Shown in pieces: positions 24,229 to 33,587 of a stretch of 64,000 nucleotides of DNA; the stretch's first letter is position 1; every line of letters begins with the position of its first letter. Source of the stretch: Phycisphaerales bacterium (lineage in GTDB: Bacteria > Planctomycetota > Phycisphaerae > Phycisphaerales > UBA1924); NCBI GenBank assembly GCA_020846975.1, contig JADLCX010000036.1:1-64000 (forward strand), read 5' to 3'. The position numbers and the translations under genes were made by a program. The notes beneath the pieces are model-generated. The model did no database searches and was not told where the DNA came from. It saw only the letters and a list, made by a program, of their open reading frames with translations.

Positions 24229-26486
24229 CCTTCGCCACCCCCTGGCTCGCCGGCATCGCCGCGGCCATCGCCATTCCGACGCTGATCATCCTGTACTTCC
24301 TGAAGCTGCGGCGGCGGGATATGGAGATCTCGACGACGCTCTTGTGGAAAAAGGCGATCCAGGACTTGCAGGCCAACGCGCCGTTCCAGAAGCTGCGGCG
24401 GAACATCCTGCTGTTCCTGCAGCTCATCGCGCTGGCGATCATCCTGTTCGCGCTGGCGCAGCCGGAGTTCAAGGACATCACGCTCTCCAACCAGCGGCAG
24501 GTGATTCTCATCGACTGCTCGGCGAGCATGTCGAGCCTCGATGGGGGCGAGAAGGGACTGGAGAACCTGAACAGCGACAGCGGGGCCAAGGAGACGCGGC
24601 TGGAGGAAGCCAAGCGTCGCGCCATCGCCATGGTCGATCAGATGAAGGAGCCCGGCCTGTTCCAGGAGAAGGCCGAGGAGGCGATGGTGATCGCCTTCAA
24701 CAACTCGGCGGAGGTGCGGCAGGCGTTCACGAGCAACAAGACGGCGCTCAAGGCCGCGATCGAGGGGATCGAGCCGACCGATGCGCCGTCGGGGCTGGAG
24801 CGGGCGATCACGCTGGCGAAGGCGTACAGCGGGACGCAGAAGTTCGAGGACCAGGTGCAGGAGGACAAGGGCTTTGTCGCGACCTCGCCGCCGGCTTCGA
24901 TCCACCTGTTCAGCGACGGGCGGCTGCCGGATGCCGAGCGCGTGCAGACCGAGCCGACCGACAACGTGGTTTTTCACGCGGTGGGTTCGCCCGAGGCTCC
25001 GAACGTGGGGATTACGGGCCTGCGGGCCGAGCGTGCGTTCGACAATCCGGGCAAGGTCTCGATCTTTGTCGGGCTGCAGAACACGGCGCGGCAGCAGCGG
25101 ACGGTGCAGGTCGAGCTGTTGCTCGACGACACGGTGGTGAAGGTGAGCGAGATTCCGGTGGCCGCGGCGAGCAAGGCCGTGCAGGATGCGCCTTCGAGCG
25201 ATGCGGGGGGCGCGGGCGAGGGCGGCGCTGATCCCGCGGCGGAGGAGGAGGAGTGGAACCCTGGGCTGGGCGGGACGGTGTACACGATCGAGCGCGCCGA
25301 GGGGGCGATCGCGCGGGTGCGGCTCTCGATGCGTGAGGCGGATGCGCTGACCAGCGACAACGTCGCGTACCTGGTGATACCACCGGCGCGGCGATTGGCG
25401 GTGTGCCTGGTCACGGCCGGGGACTTCTACATCAAGCCCGCGCTCGACGGGATGAATCTGTCGAGGCTCGATGTGCTCAAGCCCGCCGAGTATCAGAAAC
25501 TGCTGGATAACGATCAACTGGCGCAGTACGACGTGGCGATCCTGGATCGGTGGCTGCCGGATGTGAAGGCGTCCGTACCTCCTCCGCCACCTGCGCCTGC
25601 GCCAGGCGACGGAACCGCACCAGCGGCGGGCTCGCCTGCGCCGGCCCCTCCACCGGTTGCTCCGGGCGGGAAGCGGCCCGGCCTTCCGCCGGGGCGTTCG
25701 CTGGTGCTTGGGGTGGTGCCGCCGCCGCCCCTGGGCGCGGTTGATGAGGGCGAGACGGACACGGCGTTCTTCGCGGCCAACTCGTGGGATCATCCCGCGC
25801 TTCGGATGGCCGAGCTGGGGAAGGTGACGATCGTGAAGGGGCGGAAGGTGCGGATCCTGCCGGAGACGCCGGTGCGCGACATCGCGACGACGACGGTCGG
25901 GCCCGGGATTCTTGAGATCACCGACTCGGACACGCTTGCGCTGGTGGTCGTGTTTGACCACACCGAGTGCGACTGGGGATTCAACCCGGGCTGGGTGCTG
26001 TTCCTGGCGATGGCGACGCAGTACCTCTCGGATGCGTCGATCGGGAGCGCGGGGGTCGGGCTGATGGGCGATGCGGTGCGGGTCGGCGAGACGTTGAGCA
26101 CGCGGCTGCCGGTGGGCGCCGGGAGCGTGCGGATCGGGCTGCCGAACAACGATCGGCTGTCGCTCGAGCCGGGGGCCGACAACTCGGTCGCGTACGGGCC
26201 GATCGTCAAGACGGGCATCTACACGGTCTCGTGGGAGGGGCAGGGAACGGCCAGCGACCTGGAAGCGGACGGGCGGGTGCGGCGTCCGATCGCGGCGAAC
26301 CTGCTGAGCCCGGACGAGAGCGATGTGGCCGCGCGTCGCAGGCTGGCGATGGCGCGGGAGGTGGTGAGCGCGCAGGAGCAGAAGGAGGTGCAGCTCACGC
26401 GGAAACTGTGGCCGTGGCTGCTGCTGGGCGCGCTGGGGGTGGTGATGTTCGAGTGGTGGGTGTACAACCGCAAGGTGATGCTGTAG
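24225..26486 (+). CDS. BatA-like membrane VWA protein
   Basis: A 753-aa protein. Two N-terminal helices (6-27 and 60-79) with the usual linker LKLRRRDMEISTTLLWKKA are followed by a VWA domain with an intact MIDAS start D97-C-S99-A-S101. After this come a long beta-rich region, a Pro/Ala/Gly-rich insertion (about 447-490), and a last membrane helix ending in VMFEWWVYNRKVML at the C-terminus. It is the partner expected for MoxR and DUF58 proteins. The ATGA overlap with the SUKH gene shows it belongs to the same transcript. Confidence 0.85.
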   Translation: MTFATPWLAGIAAAIAIPTLIILYFLKLRRRDMEISTTLLWKKAIQDLQANAPFQKLRRNILLFLQLIALAIILFALAQPEFKDITLSNQRQVILIDCSASMSSLDGGEKGLENLNSDSGAKETRLEEAKRRAIAMVDQMKEPGLFQEKAEEAMVIAFNNSAEVRQAFTSNKTALKAAIEGIEPTDAPSGLERAITLAKAYSGTQKFEDQVQEDKGFVATSPPASIHLFSDGRLPDAERVQTEPTDNVVFHAVGSPEAPNVGITGLRAERAFDNPGKVSIFVGLQNTARQQRTVQVELLLDDTVVKVSEIPVAAASKAVQDAPSSDAGGAGEGGADPAAEEEEWNPGLGGTVYTIERAEGAIARVRLSMREADALTSDNVAYLVIPPARRLAVCLVTAGDFYIKPALDGMNLSRLDVLKPAEYQKLLDNDQLAQYDVAILDRWLPDVKASVPPPPPAPAPGDGTAPAAGSPAPAPPPVAPGGKRPGLPPGRSLVLGVVPPPPLGAVDEGETDTAFFAANSWDHPALRMAELGKVTIVKGRKVRILPETPVRDIATTTVGPGILEITDSDTLALVVVFDHTECDWGFNPGWVLFLAMATQYLSDASIGSAGVGLMGDAVRVGETLSTRLPVGAGSVRIGLPNNDRLSLEPGADNSVAYGPIVKTGIYTVSWEGQGTASDLEADGRVRRPIAANLLSPDESDVAARRRLAMAREVVSAQEQKEVQLTRKLWPWLLLGALGVVMFEWWVYNRKVML

Positions 26487-26498
26487 CCGGGGCGGAGT

Positions 26499-27158
26499 TC
26501 AACGCGCATCACCCTGCTGGCCACGCATCCACATGCTGAGTCGAGCGGCCCAGTGCCGGAACACCACCTTGGCATCGAAGTACGGGTCGGCCTCGCCCTT
26601 TCGGAACTCACTCGGCCCGACATCGCGCTCGACTGCCGCGGCCAGCCGCTTGCCGGAAACGCTGTCGGCGATCTCCACCTCGCACGAGGCTCCGCCGATG
26701 TCGGTTTCGGCGGCCGAATCGCCGGAACCCTTCTTCGTGCGCGTGACTTCGGTGATCGCTCCGCGGATGCGTGCGACACCGGGGCCGGGCTCGGCGGTGA
26801 TGCGGAACCCACTGAGCGAGAGGGCATCAACCACTTCGGCACGCAGCATGGCCCCAAGCTCGGTCGCCGTCACACGCCCGATCGGCCGGCAATCGACGGT
26901 TTTCTCGGGGAGGACCTGGATCGGGTCGACGATGAAGGCGTGGTACTCGGCGAGGTCGGTCCACTGCTCGTACCACGCGCCCTTGTGGGTGGGCGAGGGC
27001 TCGAGCCGCGAATAGTCGTTCAGGAATCCGGAGTAGCCCGTGAGGCCGCAGAACTCCTCCGGTCCGGGAGAGCTGGTGCAGCCGGCGCCCCAAAGTGCGA
27101 CCAGCCCGAGCACGAGTCGGACGCGGCCGGTGACGGTGTTCCGCCGATTGTGGATCAT
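26499..27158 (-). CDS. DUF3313-type lipoprotein
   Basis: A 219-aa predicted lipoprotein: start MIHNRRNT, hydrophobic segment and lipobox LWGAGC. It then has the family mark CGLTGYSGFLNDYSRLEPSP near the mature N-terminus. The rest alternates short strands and helices (ATELGAMLRAEVVDALS, GPGVARIRGAITEVT), as in DUF3313 proteins. The ATG at 27158 is preferred because the longer frame (27239) overlaps the divergent SMR gene. It converges with the VWA gene, 12 bp apart. The function of the family is unknown. Confidence 0.7.
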   Translation of the reverse strand: MIHNRRNTVTGRVRLVLGLVALWGAGCTSSPGPEEFCGLTGYSGFLNDYSRLEPSPTHKGAWYEQWTDLAEYHAFIVDPIQVLPEKTVDCRPIGRVTATELGAMLRAEVVDALSLSGFRITAEPGPGVARIRGAITEVTRTKKGSGDSAAETDIGGASCEVEIADSVSGKRLAAAVERDVGPSEFRKGEADPYFDAKVVFRHWAARLSMWMRGQQGDAR

Positions 27159-27225
27159 GAAGTATGCTATCGGCCCGAACGTGCCAACGCCACGAACGGG
27201 CCCGTGATCGCGACTACCGTGGGGA

Positions 27226-27558
27226 ATGACGGCATCCACCGTGGCCTATCTCGCGCTCGCGATCGTGTTCGAGGTCGGGTGGGCGATCTCGATGAAGGTC
27301 TCGAACGGGTTCACGCGGCACGGCTACACGGCCGCGACGGTGGTGATGTACCTGCTGAGCGTCGTGTTCCTGGCGCTGGCGACCAGGAAGATGGATGTCG
27401 GTCCGGCGTACGCGATCTGGGCCGGGGCGGGGGCCGCGCTGATCGCGATCATCGGGATGGCGTGGTTCAAGGAGCCGGCCGGCGCGATCAAACTGGTTTC
27501 GCTGGGCCTGATCGTCTGCGGGATCGCCGGCGTGTTCCTGTCGCGCGGCGGGCATTGA
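27226..27558 (+). CDS. Small multidrug resistance (SMR) family transporter
   Basis: A 110-aa protein of four transmembrane helices, the standard SMR size. The essential glutamate is E16 in IVFEVGWAISMKVSNGF, and the conserved helix-3 pattern AYAIWAGAGAALIAIIGM is present. The ATG at 27226 is preceded by a short GGGG tract. Members export quaternary ammonium compounds or guanidinium. The sequence resembles the EmrE and SugE groups but I cannot decide between them. It lies alone between two lipoprotein genes. Confidence 0.88.
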   Translation: MTASTVAYLALAIVFEVGWAISMKVSNGFTRHGYTAATVVMYLLSVVFLALATRKMDVGPAYAIWAGAGAALIAIIGMAWFKEPAGAIKLVSLGLIVCGIAGVFLSRGGH

Positions 27559-27579
27559 CCCGCGTGGTTGAGGCGAGGG

Positions 27580-28041
27580 TCACTCGCGCTTGCGGGGCGT
27601 CAGTGTCTGGTCCTGGCCGGCATCGGAGCCGGGCGATTTTGAGGCCGCGCAGGTGATTTCTCCGGGGTGGCCTCGGAGCACGAAGTGGGCGGTGGTCTTG
27701 CCGGTGTCGAACCAGGCGGGTTCATAGATGAGCCAGGGCTGCTGGGTGTGCTCGACGGCGACGAGGCGGAACGAGCGCTTGGGGTTGGGGTCCATGGACC
27801 AGCGGCGGGAGTCGGGGGTGCTCTCCCACGATTCACCCGGTTCGAGCCGGGTGACGAACCCTTCGAGGCAGGGCTTGCGGCCGAACACGCCGCGAGAGGG
27901 CATGGTGACCTCGATCTGGAGTGGTGCGGAGGACTGGTTGTCGATGGTGACGGCGGCTTGTTTCTTGGAAGAGCAGGCGGTCAGAAGGATGGCCGAGAAC
28001 GCGAGCGCGACGAGTGCCGATCGGGATCGGACGCGGTGCAT
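27580..28041 (-). CDS. Small lipoprotein, unknown function
   Basis: A 153-aa lipoprotein with signal and lipobox LLTAC followed by SSKK. The mature part looks like a small beta sandwich (AAVTIDNQSSAPLQIEVTM...LEPGESWEST...FRLVAVEHTQQ). No family name can be given. It follows the nitroreductase gene by 24 bp on the same strand. Confidence 0.6.
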   Translation of the reverse strand: MHRVRSRSALVALAFSAILLTACSSKKQAAVTIDNQSSAPLQIEVTMPSRGVFGRKPCLEGFVTRLEPGESWESTPDSRRWSMDPNPKRSFRLVAVEHTQQPWLIYEPAWFDTGKTTAHFVLRGHPGEITCAASKSPGSDAGQDQTLTPRKRE

Positions 28042-28065
28042 GGAAAGCCTCCGGAAGGGGTGGAG

Positions 28066-28764
28066 TCAGGGTTGGGGACCGTGGGTCGGGGACGAGCCGA
28101 GCGCGGGTGGAGGATCGTGCACCACCATGATCTGTTCGATCGGCTTGCGCCGGATGTCGGGCACAACACAGTCGGCGGCGGGGTAGCCGACGGGCAAGAG
28201 CAGATACGCACGCTCATGGGCTGGGCGTTGCAGGATTCCGGCCAGAAACTTCATCGGGCTGGGGGTGTGGGTCAGGGTCGAGAGCCCGGCGTGGTGGATG
28301 GCGGCGATGAGCAGGCCGACGGCGATCCCGACCGACTCGTTGGCGTAGTAGACCTGCCCGCCGTCGTCGGTCCTGGCGAGTTTGAAGACGGCGATGAGCC
28401 AGGGCGCGGTTTCCAGGAAGGCCTTGTCGGGCGTGGTTTCGAGCGGGGCAAGGTCGGCGAGCCATTCGGGGTTGGCGCGGCCGCCATAGAACTCCCGCTC
28501 CTCGGCCTCGGCGGCCTGACGGATCCGGCGCTTGAGGGTCGGGTCGCTGATACACACGAAACGCCACGGTTGTTTGTTGGCCCCGCTCGGGGCGGTGCCG
28601 GCGGTTCGCACGCACCACTCGATCGCTTCGCGGGGCACGGGCCGGTCGGAGAAGAACCGAACGCTCCGGCGCGAGCGCATGAGGCGATGGAACTCTTCGG
28701 CGGCGTGCGCGACCGGCAGGGTCGGGGTCGGCGGCTGATACAGCACGAAGGGGTGACTGGCCAT
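28066..28764 (-). CDS. Nitroreductase-family flavoprotein
   Basis: A 232-aa FMN-dependent oxidoreductase of the nitroreductase fold. The FMN-phosphate loop is RSRRSVRFFSDRPV. The active-site region is TAGTAPSGANKQPWRFVCIS, and the later NESVGIAVGLLIAAIHHAGL helix and LLPVGYPAADC strand are as in the family. The layout is close to the iodotyrosine-deiodinase/BluB-like side of the family. The natural substrate is unknown. The upstream gene at 28799 is 34 bp away and the lipoprotein gene follows, so a three-gene operon is likely. Confidence 0.85.
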   Translation of the reverse strand: MASHPFVLYQPPTPTLPVAHAAEEFHRLMRSRRSVRFFSDRPVPREAIEWCVRTAGTAPSGANKQPWRFVCISDPTLKRRIRQAAEAEEREFYGGRANPEWLADLAPLETTPDKAFLETAPWLIAVFKLARTDDGGQVYYANESVGIAVGLLIAAIHHAGLSTLTHTPSPMKFLAGILQRPAHERAYLLLPVGYPAADCVVPDIRRKPIEQIMVVHDPPPALGSSPTHGPQP

Positions 28765-28798
28765 GGCGAGGGCTTTGATGACCGGCCGCGGGAGCCCG

Positions 28799-29254
28799 CT
28801 AGACGCCGACGGGCTCGAGCCAATCGACCGGGATCTCGTTGGTCACGGGTTGATCGGCGTGGGCATCTCGCGAGCAACCCTGGCCCGGGCCGCCGACCGG
28901 CCACAACTGAAACCCGCCCCCGTCGGCCCTGCCGCCGCCGCTGGCGCGGATCGTCCACAAGCCCCAGATGCCGTTCTTGAGTTCGGCGGAGGCGTCGTAA
29001 TGGACAGCGTGGGCACCGGGGTATCGCTTCATCAGGAACACGCGGCCGGACTCGAGGTCGTAATGACCTGAGACGACGAACTCACCGACCGGATCAGCCC
29101 CGAGGCCGGAAGCCTTTCCGTCGGCGAAGAACAGGGTCATTTCCTGGGCGGAGCGGAAGCCATCCTGGATGTAGTGGCCGCGGTACAGCCCGGACTTGAA
29201 GCGGGGGTCGCACTCGGAGGCGGGGTTCAGATCCGATGGTCGTGGGCTGGGCAT
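28799..29254 (-). CDS. Hypothetical protein
   Basis: A 151-aa soluble protein with no signal peptide. The central part is beta-rich: FKSGLYRGHYIQDGFRSAQ, MTLFFADGKASGLGAD, GEFVVSGHYDLESGRVFLMK. Its pattern resembles small domains of unknown function that begin 'Y.G.Y......R..M...L.F..G.v.G.G.D..G.F...G.yd'. I do not recognise a characterised family. It is first in a probable operon with the nitroreductase. Confidence 0.6.
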   Translation of the reverse strand: MPSPRPSDLNPASECDPRFKSGLYRGHYIQDGFRSAQEMTLFFADGKASGLGADPVGEFVVSGHYDLESGRVFLMKRYPGAHAVHYDASAELKNGIWGLWTIRASGGGRADGGGFQLWPVGGPGQGCSRDAHADQPVTNEIPVDWLEPVGV

Positions 29255-29318
29255 GTTGGGCTCCCCAAAGGCCGGGTGCGACTCACCACCACCCCAGTCG
29301 TCGGCCGATAACGAGGGT

Positions 29319-32303
29319 ATGACGGGTCGAAGGATGTGGCATCGCCGCGGGGGTGTCGGCGCGCACGGCGCGTGCGCCGCCGGTATCGCCGTGCTGCTGG
29401 GGCTGGGCGCGCCGGGCGTGGCGTGTGGGGGAGCGAGATCGGATCAGCCCGAGGGTTCTCCCGGCGTGACGGGCGAGGCTCCGCGGCGGGTTTTGCAGGT
29501 CTTCGACTTTGACGCGACGGACAATCCCGACCCGATCCCGCCGCAGTGGCAGCGAACGATGCTGACGGCCGACGGGAAGCCGCGCGAGGGGTTTCCGATT
29601 TTCAACAAGGCGCTGCTCGACCGGACGGTCTCAAGATCGGGGGCGTGGTCGGTAAAGTTGCCGACCGCGGGCGGGTGCACGGCGCTGCGGCTGAAGGCGG
29701 GGGAGACGGCGGTGTTCGCGGACGCGGACTACGCGGTGGCGGCGCACGTTCGGACGGAAGGGTTGACGAGCGCGCGGGCGTTCCTGACGGCGCGGCTGCT
29801 GGACCAGCACCTGTCGCCGATTGTCGGGAGCGAGGTGCGGAGCGAGCCGGTGGTGTCGGCCGGGGCGTGGACGCCGGTGAGCGTGCGCGTTCCGGGCAAG
29901 CACGACGGAGCGGCGTGGCTGCAGATCGACCTTGAACTGCTGCAGGAGCGGCAATACTCGCCCGCGGCGCGCGACGAGCCGGCGGCGCGTGCGATCTCGC
30001 AGCACAAGGTCTGGAGAGAGGATGTGGACGGCGCGGCGTGGTTCGACGACGTGTCGGTGCTGCAGATTCCACAGGCGACGCTCTCGACGACATCGCCCCG
30101 GAACGTGGTGATCGGCGATGAACCGCCGACGCTGGTGATGACGGTGCGGGACCTGGGGGGGGATGCGCTGAAGGCTCGCGTTCGCGTGCACGACATCAAC
30201 GGGAGGCTGGTGGCCGAGCACCTGACGGGGATCGATCCCGGCGGGCGGGCCCTGAGCTGGACCCCGGAGTTGCCGGGCTTCGGCTGGTACTCGGCGCGGA
30301 TGGATGTGCTGATCCAGCCGCGCGAGGGTGAGCCAGCCGCCGGGCAGACGGAGGTTTCTCGCGGCGAGACGCGGTTCATCCGTGTTCCGCGGTCGGAGGC
30401 TCTGGGCGCGCAGCGCACGGCGACCGCTCCGGCAACGAGGACGGACGACAGCGCTCGGTTCGGGATCATCGCTGAGGCGACGCCCGACGACAGGTTTGCC
30501 GATCTGCCGGCGCTCCTGGAACGGCTGGGCGCGGGGTTCGTTCACCTCCCGGTGTGGCAGAGCGACAGCACAACCGAGACGGTGCAGGCGTCGCTGGCCG
30601 CGCGTCGAGGGGCGATCGAACAACTGCTCGGCAACGGTCGGGTGATCACGTTCTCGATCACGGGGATTCCCACGGCGGTGGCGAGCGCGGCGCGGGTGCC
30701 GTTCGACGATGCGCTGGCGCTGGCGGGAGTGCCCGACAAGGACTGGGTGCCGTACCTGGTCCCGACGCTCGATATCTTCGGGCAGCGTGTGACGCGGTTC
30801 CAGATCGGCCGGATCTCCGACGATCACGCGTTCTGGAAGAAGGACCTTCGGGGGAGCGTGCGGTCGATCGACCGGACGCTGTCGGGGATGGTTCCGGCGC
30901 CGATGCTCTCGATCCCGTGGCAGGCCGACCGGCAGTGGGCGGGGCTGTTCGCGGACGCGAGAGCGCGGCGGTCGAGCGAAGAACTCCTGGACGCGATCAC
31001 GGTGCGGTACCCGGCGGCGTTCTCGGCGGGCGCACTCGCGGAGACGGTGGCGGAGATCGCGGGCACGCCGGCGGGCGCGACGGGCCCCGGAGCGGCGGGG
31101 GCGCGCGAACTGACGATGGCGTTCGAGCCGCCGGCGGCCGGTCGGTACGATCGAGAGGCGGGGGTGATCGAGCTCGCGCGTCGCGCGATCGAGTTCTGGC
31201 GCATCTTCGGGGAGTACGCGGACGGTCGGGCGGCGCGGCTGGCGATTGAGCAGCCGTGGGAGTGGGCCGATGACGGGTCGGGGCGTGTGTGGCCGACGGC
31301 GGAGGCCGCGGCGTTCGTGACGCTGAGGCAGAGGCTGGCCGGCAGGCGGATCGTCGGCGAGGTCCGGGCGACGCCCGGGGTGCGCTGCTACGTGCTGGCG
31401 GCGCGCGACGGGTCGCTGGGGACGCTGGACCGCGGCGCGCTGGTGGCCTGGAACGAGAACGCCGAGCCGGAGCGGGCGTTCGTGGAGACGGCGGCGGCGG
31501 GCGCGGGGCTGGCGGTCGTGGATGTGTTCGGCAACCAGCGGGCGATCGCGGCGGGCGGTTCCGATGGCGAGGGCGGCGATCAGCCGAGCGCGCTGGTCAG
31601 CGTGCCGGTCGGGGAGTCGCCGGTGTTCATCGAGGGAATCGACCCGTACCTGTCGCTGTTCGCGGCGAGTTTCCGGCTGGAGCCGGCGTTCATGCCCGCG
31701 ATCGTGCGCGAGCACGAGCACCGCATCACGCTCTCGAATCCCTGGCCGGTCCGGGTGACGGGCAAACTGCAACTCAAGGAGGACTCGGATCATCGCGGCC
31801 GCGGGCGCTCGGTGATGGACGAGTGGCGCGTCTCGCCGAGCGGGATCATGGACTTCGACATGGCGCCCGGGCAGACGCTGAGCCTGCCGGTGACGCTCTC
31901 GTTCGGCCCGGGCCAGCTGGCGGGGATCAAGGACTTCGTGATCGTGGCGCGGCCGATCGCGGATCGCGCGTACCCGCCGGTGCGGCTGAAGGCCTCGATC
32001 GAGGTCGGGCTGCGGGACATCGACATGCAGCCGGAGGTGCAGGCAACCGACTCGGGCGATGTGGTGGTGATCGCGTCGATCACCAACCGCGGGACGCACG
32101 CGCGAACGCTCCGGCTGGAGACGGCGGCGCGGCGCATGCCCAGCCAGCAGTTGCAGATCAGCGACCTTTCGCCGGGCCAGACGGTGCTGCGCCGGTTCGT
32201 GTTCAAGGACGCCGCGAAGGCGCTCTCGGGCCGGCGGATCGTGATCAGCCTGTCGGACCTCGAGGAGGCGCAGCGGCTCAACAAGGCGGTGGTGGTGCCG
32301 TAG
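29319..32303 (+). CDS. Large secreted protein with a possible TIM-barrel glycosidase-like core
   Basis: A 994-aa protein. Start 29319 (MTGRRM) gives an N-terminal signal (GIAVLLGLGAPGVACG). Residues up to about 290 look like a carbohydrate-binding jelly roll (GGCTALRLKAGETAVF...GAAWFDDVSVLQIP). An Ig-like stretch follows, then a middle region starting RFGIIAEATPDDRFADLP, which may be a diverged TIM barrel (LLERLGAGFVHLPVWQSD). The C-terminal part contains Ig-like pieces (HRITLSNPWPVRVTGKLQL). No catalytic glutamates can be assigned. Probably an exported carbohydrate-active or cell-wall protein. Confidence 0.6.
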   Translation: MTGRRMWHRRGGVGAHGACAAGIAVLLGLGAPGVACGGARSDQPEGSPGVTGEAPRRVLQVFDFDATDNPDPIPPQWQRTMLTADGKPREGFPIFNKALLDRTVSRSGAWSVKLPTAGGCTALRLKAGETAVFADADYAVAAHVRTEGLTSARAFLTARLLDQHLSPIVGSEVRSEPVVSAGAWTPVSVRVPGKHDGAAWLQIDLELLQERQYSPAARDEPAARAISQHKVWREDVDGAAWFDDVSVLQIPQATLSTTSPRNVVIGDEPPTLVMTVRDLGGDALKARVRVHDINGRLVAEHLTGIDPGGRALSWTPELPGFGWYSARMDVLIQPREGEPAAGQTEVSRGETRFIRVPRSEALGAQRTATAPATRTDDSARFGIIAEATPDDRFADLPALLERLGAGFVHLPVWQSDSTTETVQASLAARRGAIEQLLGNGRVITFSITGIPTAVASAARVPFDDALALAGVPDKDWVPYLVPTLDIFGQRVTRFQIGRISDDHAFWKKDLRGSVRSIDRTLSGMVPAPMLSIPWQADRQWAGLFADARARRSSEELLDAITVRYPAAFSAGALAETVAEIAGTPAGATGPGAAGARELTMAFEPPAAGRYDREAGVIELARRAIEFWRIFGEYADGRAARLAIEQPWEWADDGSGRVWPTAEAAAFVTLRQRLAGRRIVGEVRATPGVRCYVLAARDGSLGTLDRGALVAWNENAEPERAFVETAAAGAGLAVVDVFGNQRAIAAGGSDGEGGDQPSALVSVPVGESPVFIEGIDPYLSLFAASFRLEPAFMPAIVREHEHRITLSNPWPVRVTGKLQLKEDSDHRGRGRSVMDEWRVSPSGIMDFDMAPGQTLSLPVTLSFGPGQLAGIKDFVIVARPIADRAYPPVRLKASIEVGLRDIDMQPEVQATDSGDVVVIASITNRGTHARTLRLETAARRMPSQQLQISDLSPGQTVLRRFVFKDAAKALSGRRIVISLSDLEEAQRLNKAVVVP

Positions 32304-32446
32304 CGCAAGCGCGAGGCAAAGATCGCCGCGAATCCGTGCTTGATTCGACGGGCCGTGCTGCGAATAGTGGGCGTAGTGACGGGCGCGCACGCCCGCCACA
32401 GCGCCTCGCCCGGACCATGACCCGTCCGGGCCAAGGGGAAGCGTTG

Positions 32447-32959
32447 ATGCATCCCGTCCTTTCAAGCCTGCTCGGACACAATCAGTGGGCCACGCGCATC
32501 ATTCTTGAGGATTGCGCCAAGTTGTCTCAATCGCAGTGGGATCAGGAGTTTGAGATCGGGCCGGGGAGCCTCCGCAAGACGATGACGCACATCGTCGGCG
32601 CGATGCAGCGGTGGACCGACCGTATCTCGGAAGCGCGGTTGCGGGAGAGCCTGGAGGACGACGGGCACCGCTACGACCCCCTTGAACTGGCGGACAAGCT
32701 CGAAGTGATCTCCGAGCAACTCGGCCTGGTGGCCGCGGATGTCGAGCGCAGCAACGGATGGGAACGTCCGATCTCGTTCGCCACGTCGGAGGGGCAGATG
32801 TACCGCTTCACGCGGGGCGCGGCGATGGCGCACGTTCTGACGCACGGGATGCACCATCGTGCTCAGGCGTTGAACATGCGCCGGAGGCTGGGGCTGGCGC
32901 CGCTGGGGCTTGATCTGGATGTGGTCGAGTGGGAAGCCATGAAGACCGGACAACTTTGA
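32447..32959 (+). CDS. DinB-family metal-dependent protein
   Basis: A 170-aa four-helix-bundle protein of the DinB/YfiT type. Helix 1 is SLLGHNQWATRIILEDCAKL, and the family hallmark is the last helix, MAHVLTHGMHHRAQALNMRR, which supplies metal-binding histidines. Another His is in MTHIVGAMQRW. The start at 32447 is favoured by a purine-rich AAGGGGAAG ten bases upstream. The role in this family ranges from thiol-dependent transfer to unknown. A second DinB-like gene follows 60 bp downstream. Confidence 0.82.
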   Translation: MHPVLSSLLGHNQWATRIILEDCAKLSQSQWDQEFEIGPGSLRKTMTHIVGAMQRWTDRISEARLRESLEDDGHRYDPLELADKLEVISEQLGLVAADVERSNGWERPISFATSEGQMYRFTRGAAMAHVLTHGMHHRAQALNMRRRLGLAPLGLDLDVVEWEAMKTGQL

Positions 32960-33019
32960 GTTGTTGAGCGTGGCGGATGTGTTGGCCGCCAGGGCCGCGG
33001 CCGGAAAGGTCTGTACGTC

Positions 33020-33541
33020 GTGACCAGACAGGAGAGTCTTGCGGAGACCGTCCGACAGAGCGGCGGCCTGATGATGCGGTACCTCGAGGGCTTCGATGAT
33101 TCCAACCACACGGCCTCGACGGAGAGCACGCCGAACCATGTGGCGTGGTGCCTGGGGCATTGTGCGCTGACGATGCACCGGGCCGCGGAACGGATCGATG
33201 GGCGGCTGGAACTCGACGGATCGTTTGTGGTCGGGGAGCGGAGCGGGGATGCACGCCGCTTCGGAACGGAGTCGGTGTCGTTCGGTTCGGACCCGCGTGC
33301 CGGGGCGGTGTTTCCGAGTTTCGAGCGGTGCGTCGCGGCGTTCAGGGGGGCGGTCGATCGCCTGGCCGAAGCCCTGTCGAACTGCCCGGAGAGCACGCTG
33401 GACGAGCACGCGCAGTTCTTCGGAGGGGTCAGTTTGGCGCGATGGAACGTCGTGCCGCGGAGCGTGTTCCACAACGGGTTCCACTGCGGCCAGATCGCGG
33501 ACCTTCGGCGGGTGTTGAAGTTCAAGCCCGTGCTGGGCTGA
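33020..33541 (+). CDS. DinB-like (DUF1569-type) protein
   Basis: A 173-aa helical protein starting with GTG. Histidines are positioned as in the DinB superfamily: NHVAWCLGHCALTMHRAAER in helix 2 and SVFHNGFHCGQIADLRRVLK in the last helix. The length fits. It is next to the other DinB gene but is not closely similar to it, so this is a pair of distant paralogues rather than a recent duplicate. The substrate is unknown. Confidence 0.7.
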   Translation: MTRQESLAETVRQSGGLMMRYLEGFDDSNHTASTESTPNHVAWCLGHCALTMHRAAERIDGRLELDGSFVVGERSGDARRFGTESVSFGSDPRAGAVFPSFERCVAAFRGAVDRLAEALSNCPESTLDEHAQFFGGVSLARWNVVPRSVFHNGFHCGQIADLRRVLKFKPVLG

Positions 33542-33587
33542 CGAGGATCCGGAACGAGGGGAAGGGGAAGACAGTCGCCCGCTCGCG

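Noticed and set aside
27159-27225. A guanidine riboswitch before the SMR gene
   Set aside because: The 67-bp gap lacks the paired ACGR stem-loops of guanidine-II and is too short for the other classes.
29631-32465. A 944-codon minus-strand frame opposite the large secreted protein
   Set aside because: Arg/His/Pro-rich, no signal peptide or motif. The plus frame has a signal peptide and recognisable beta domains.
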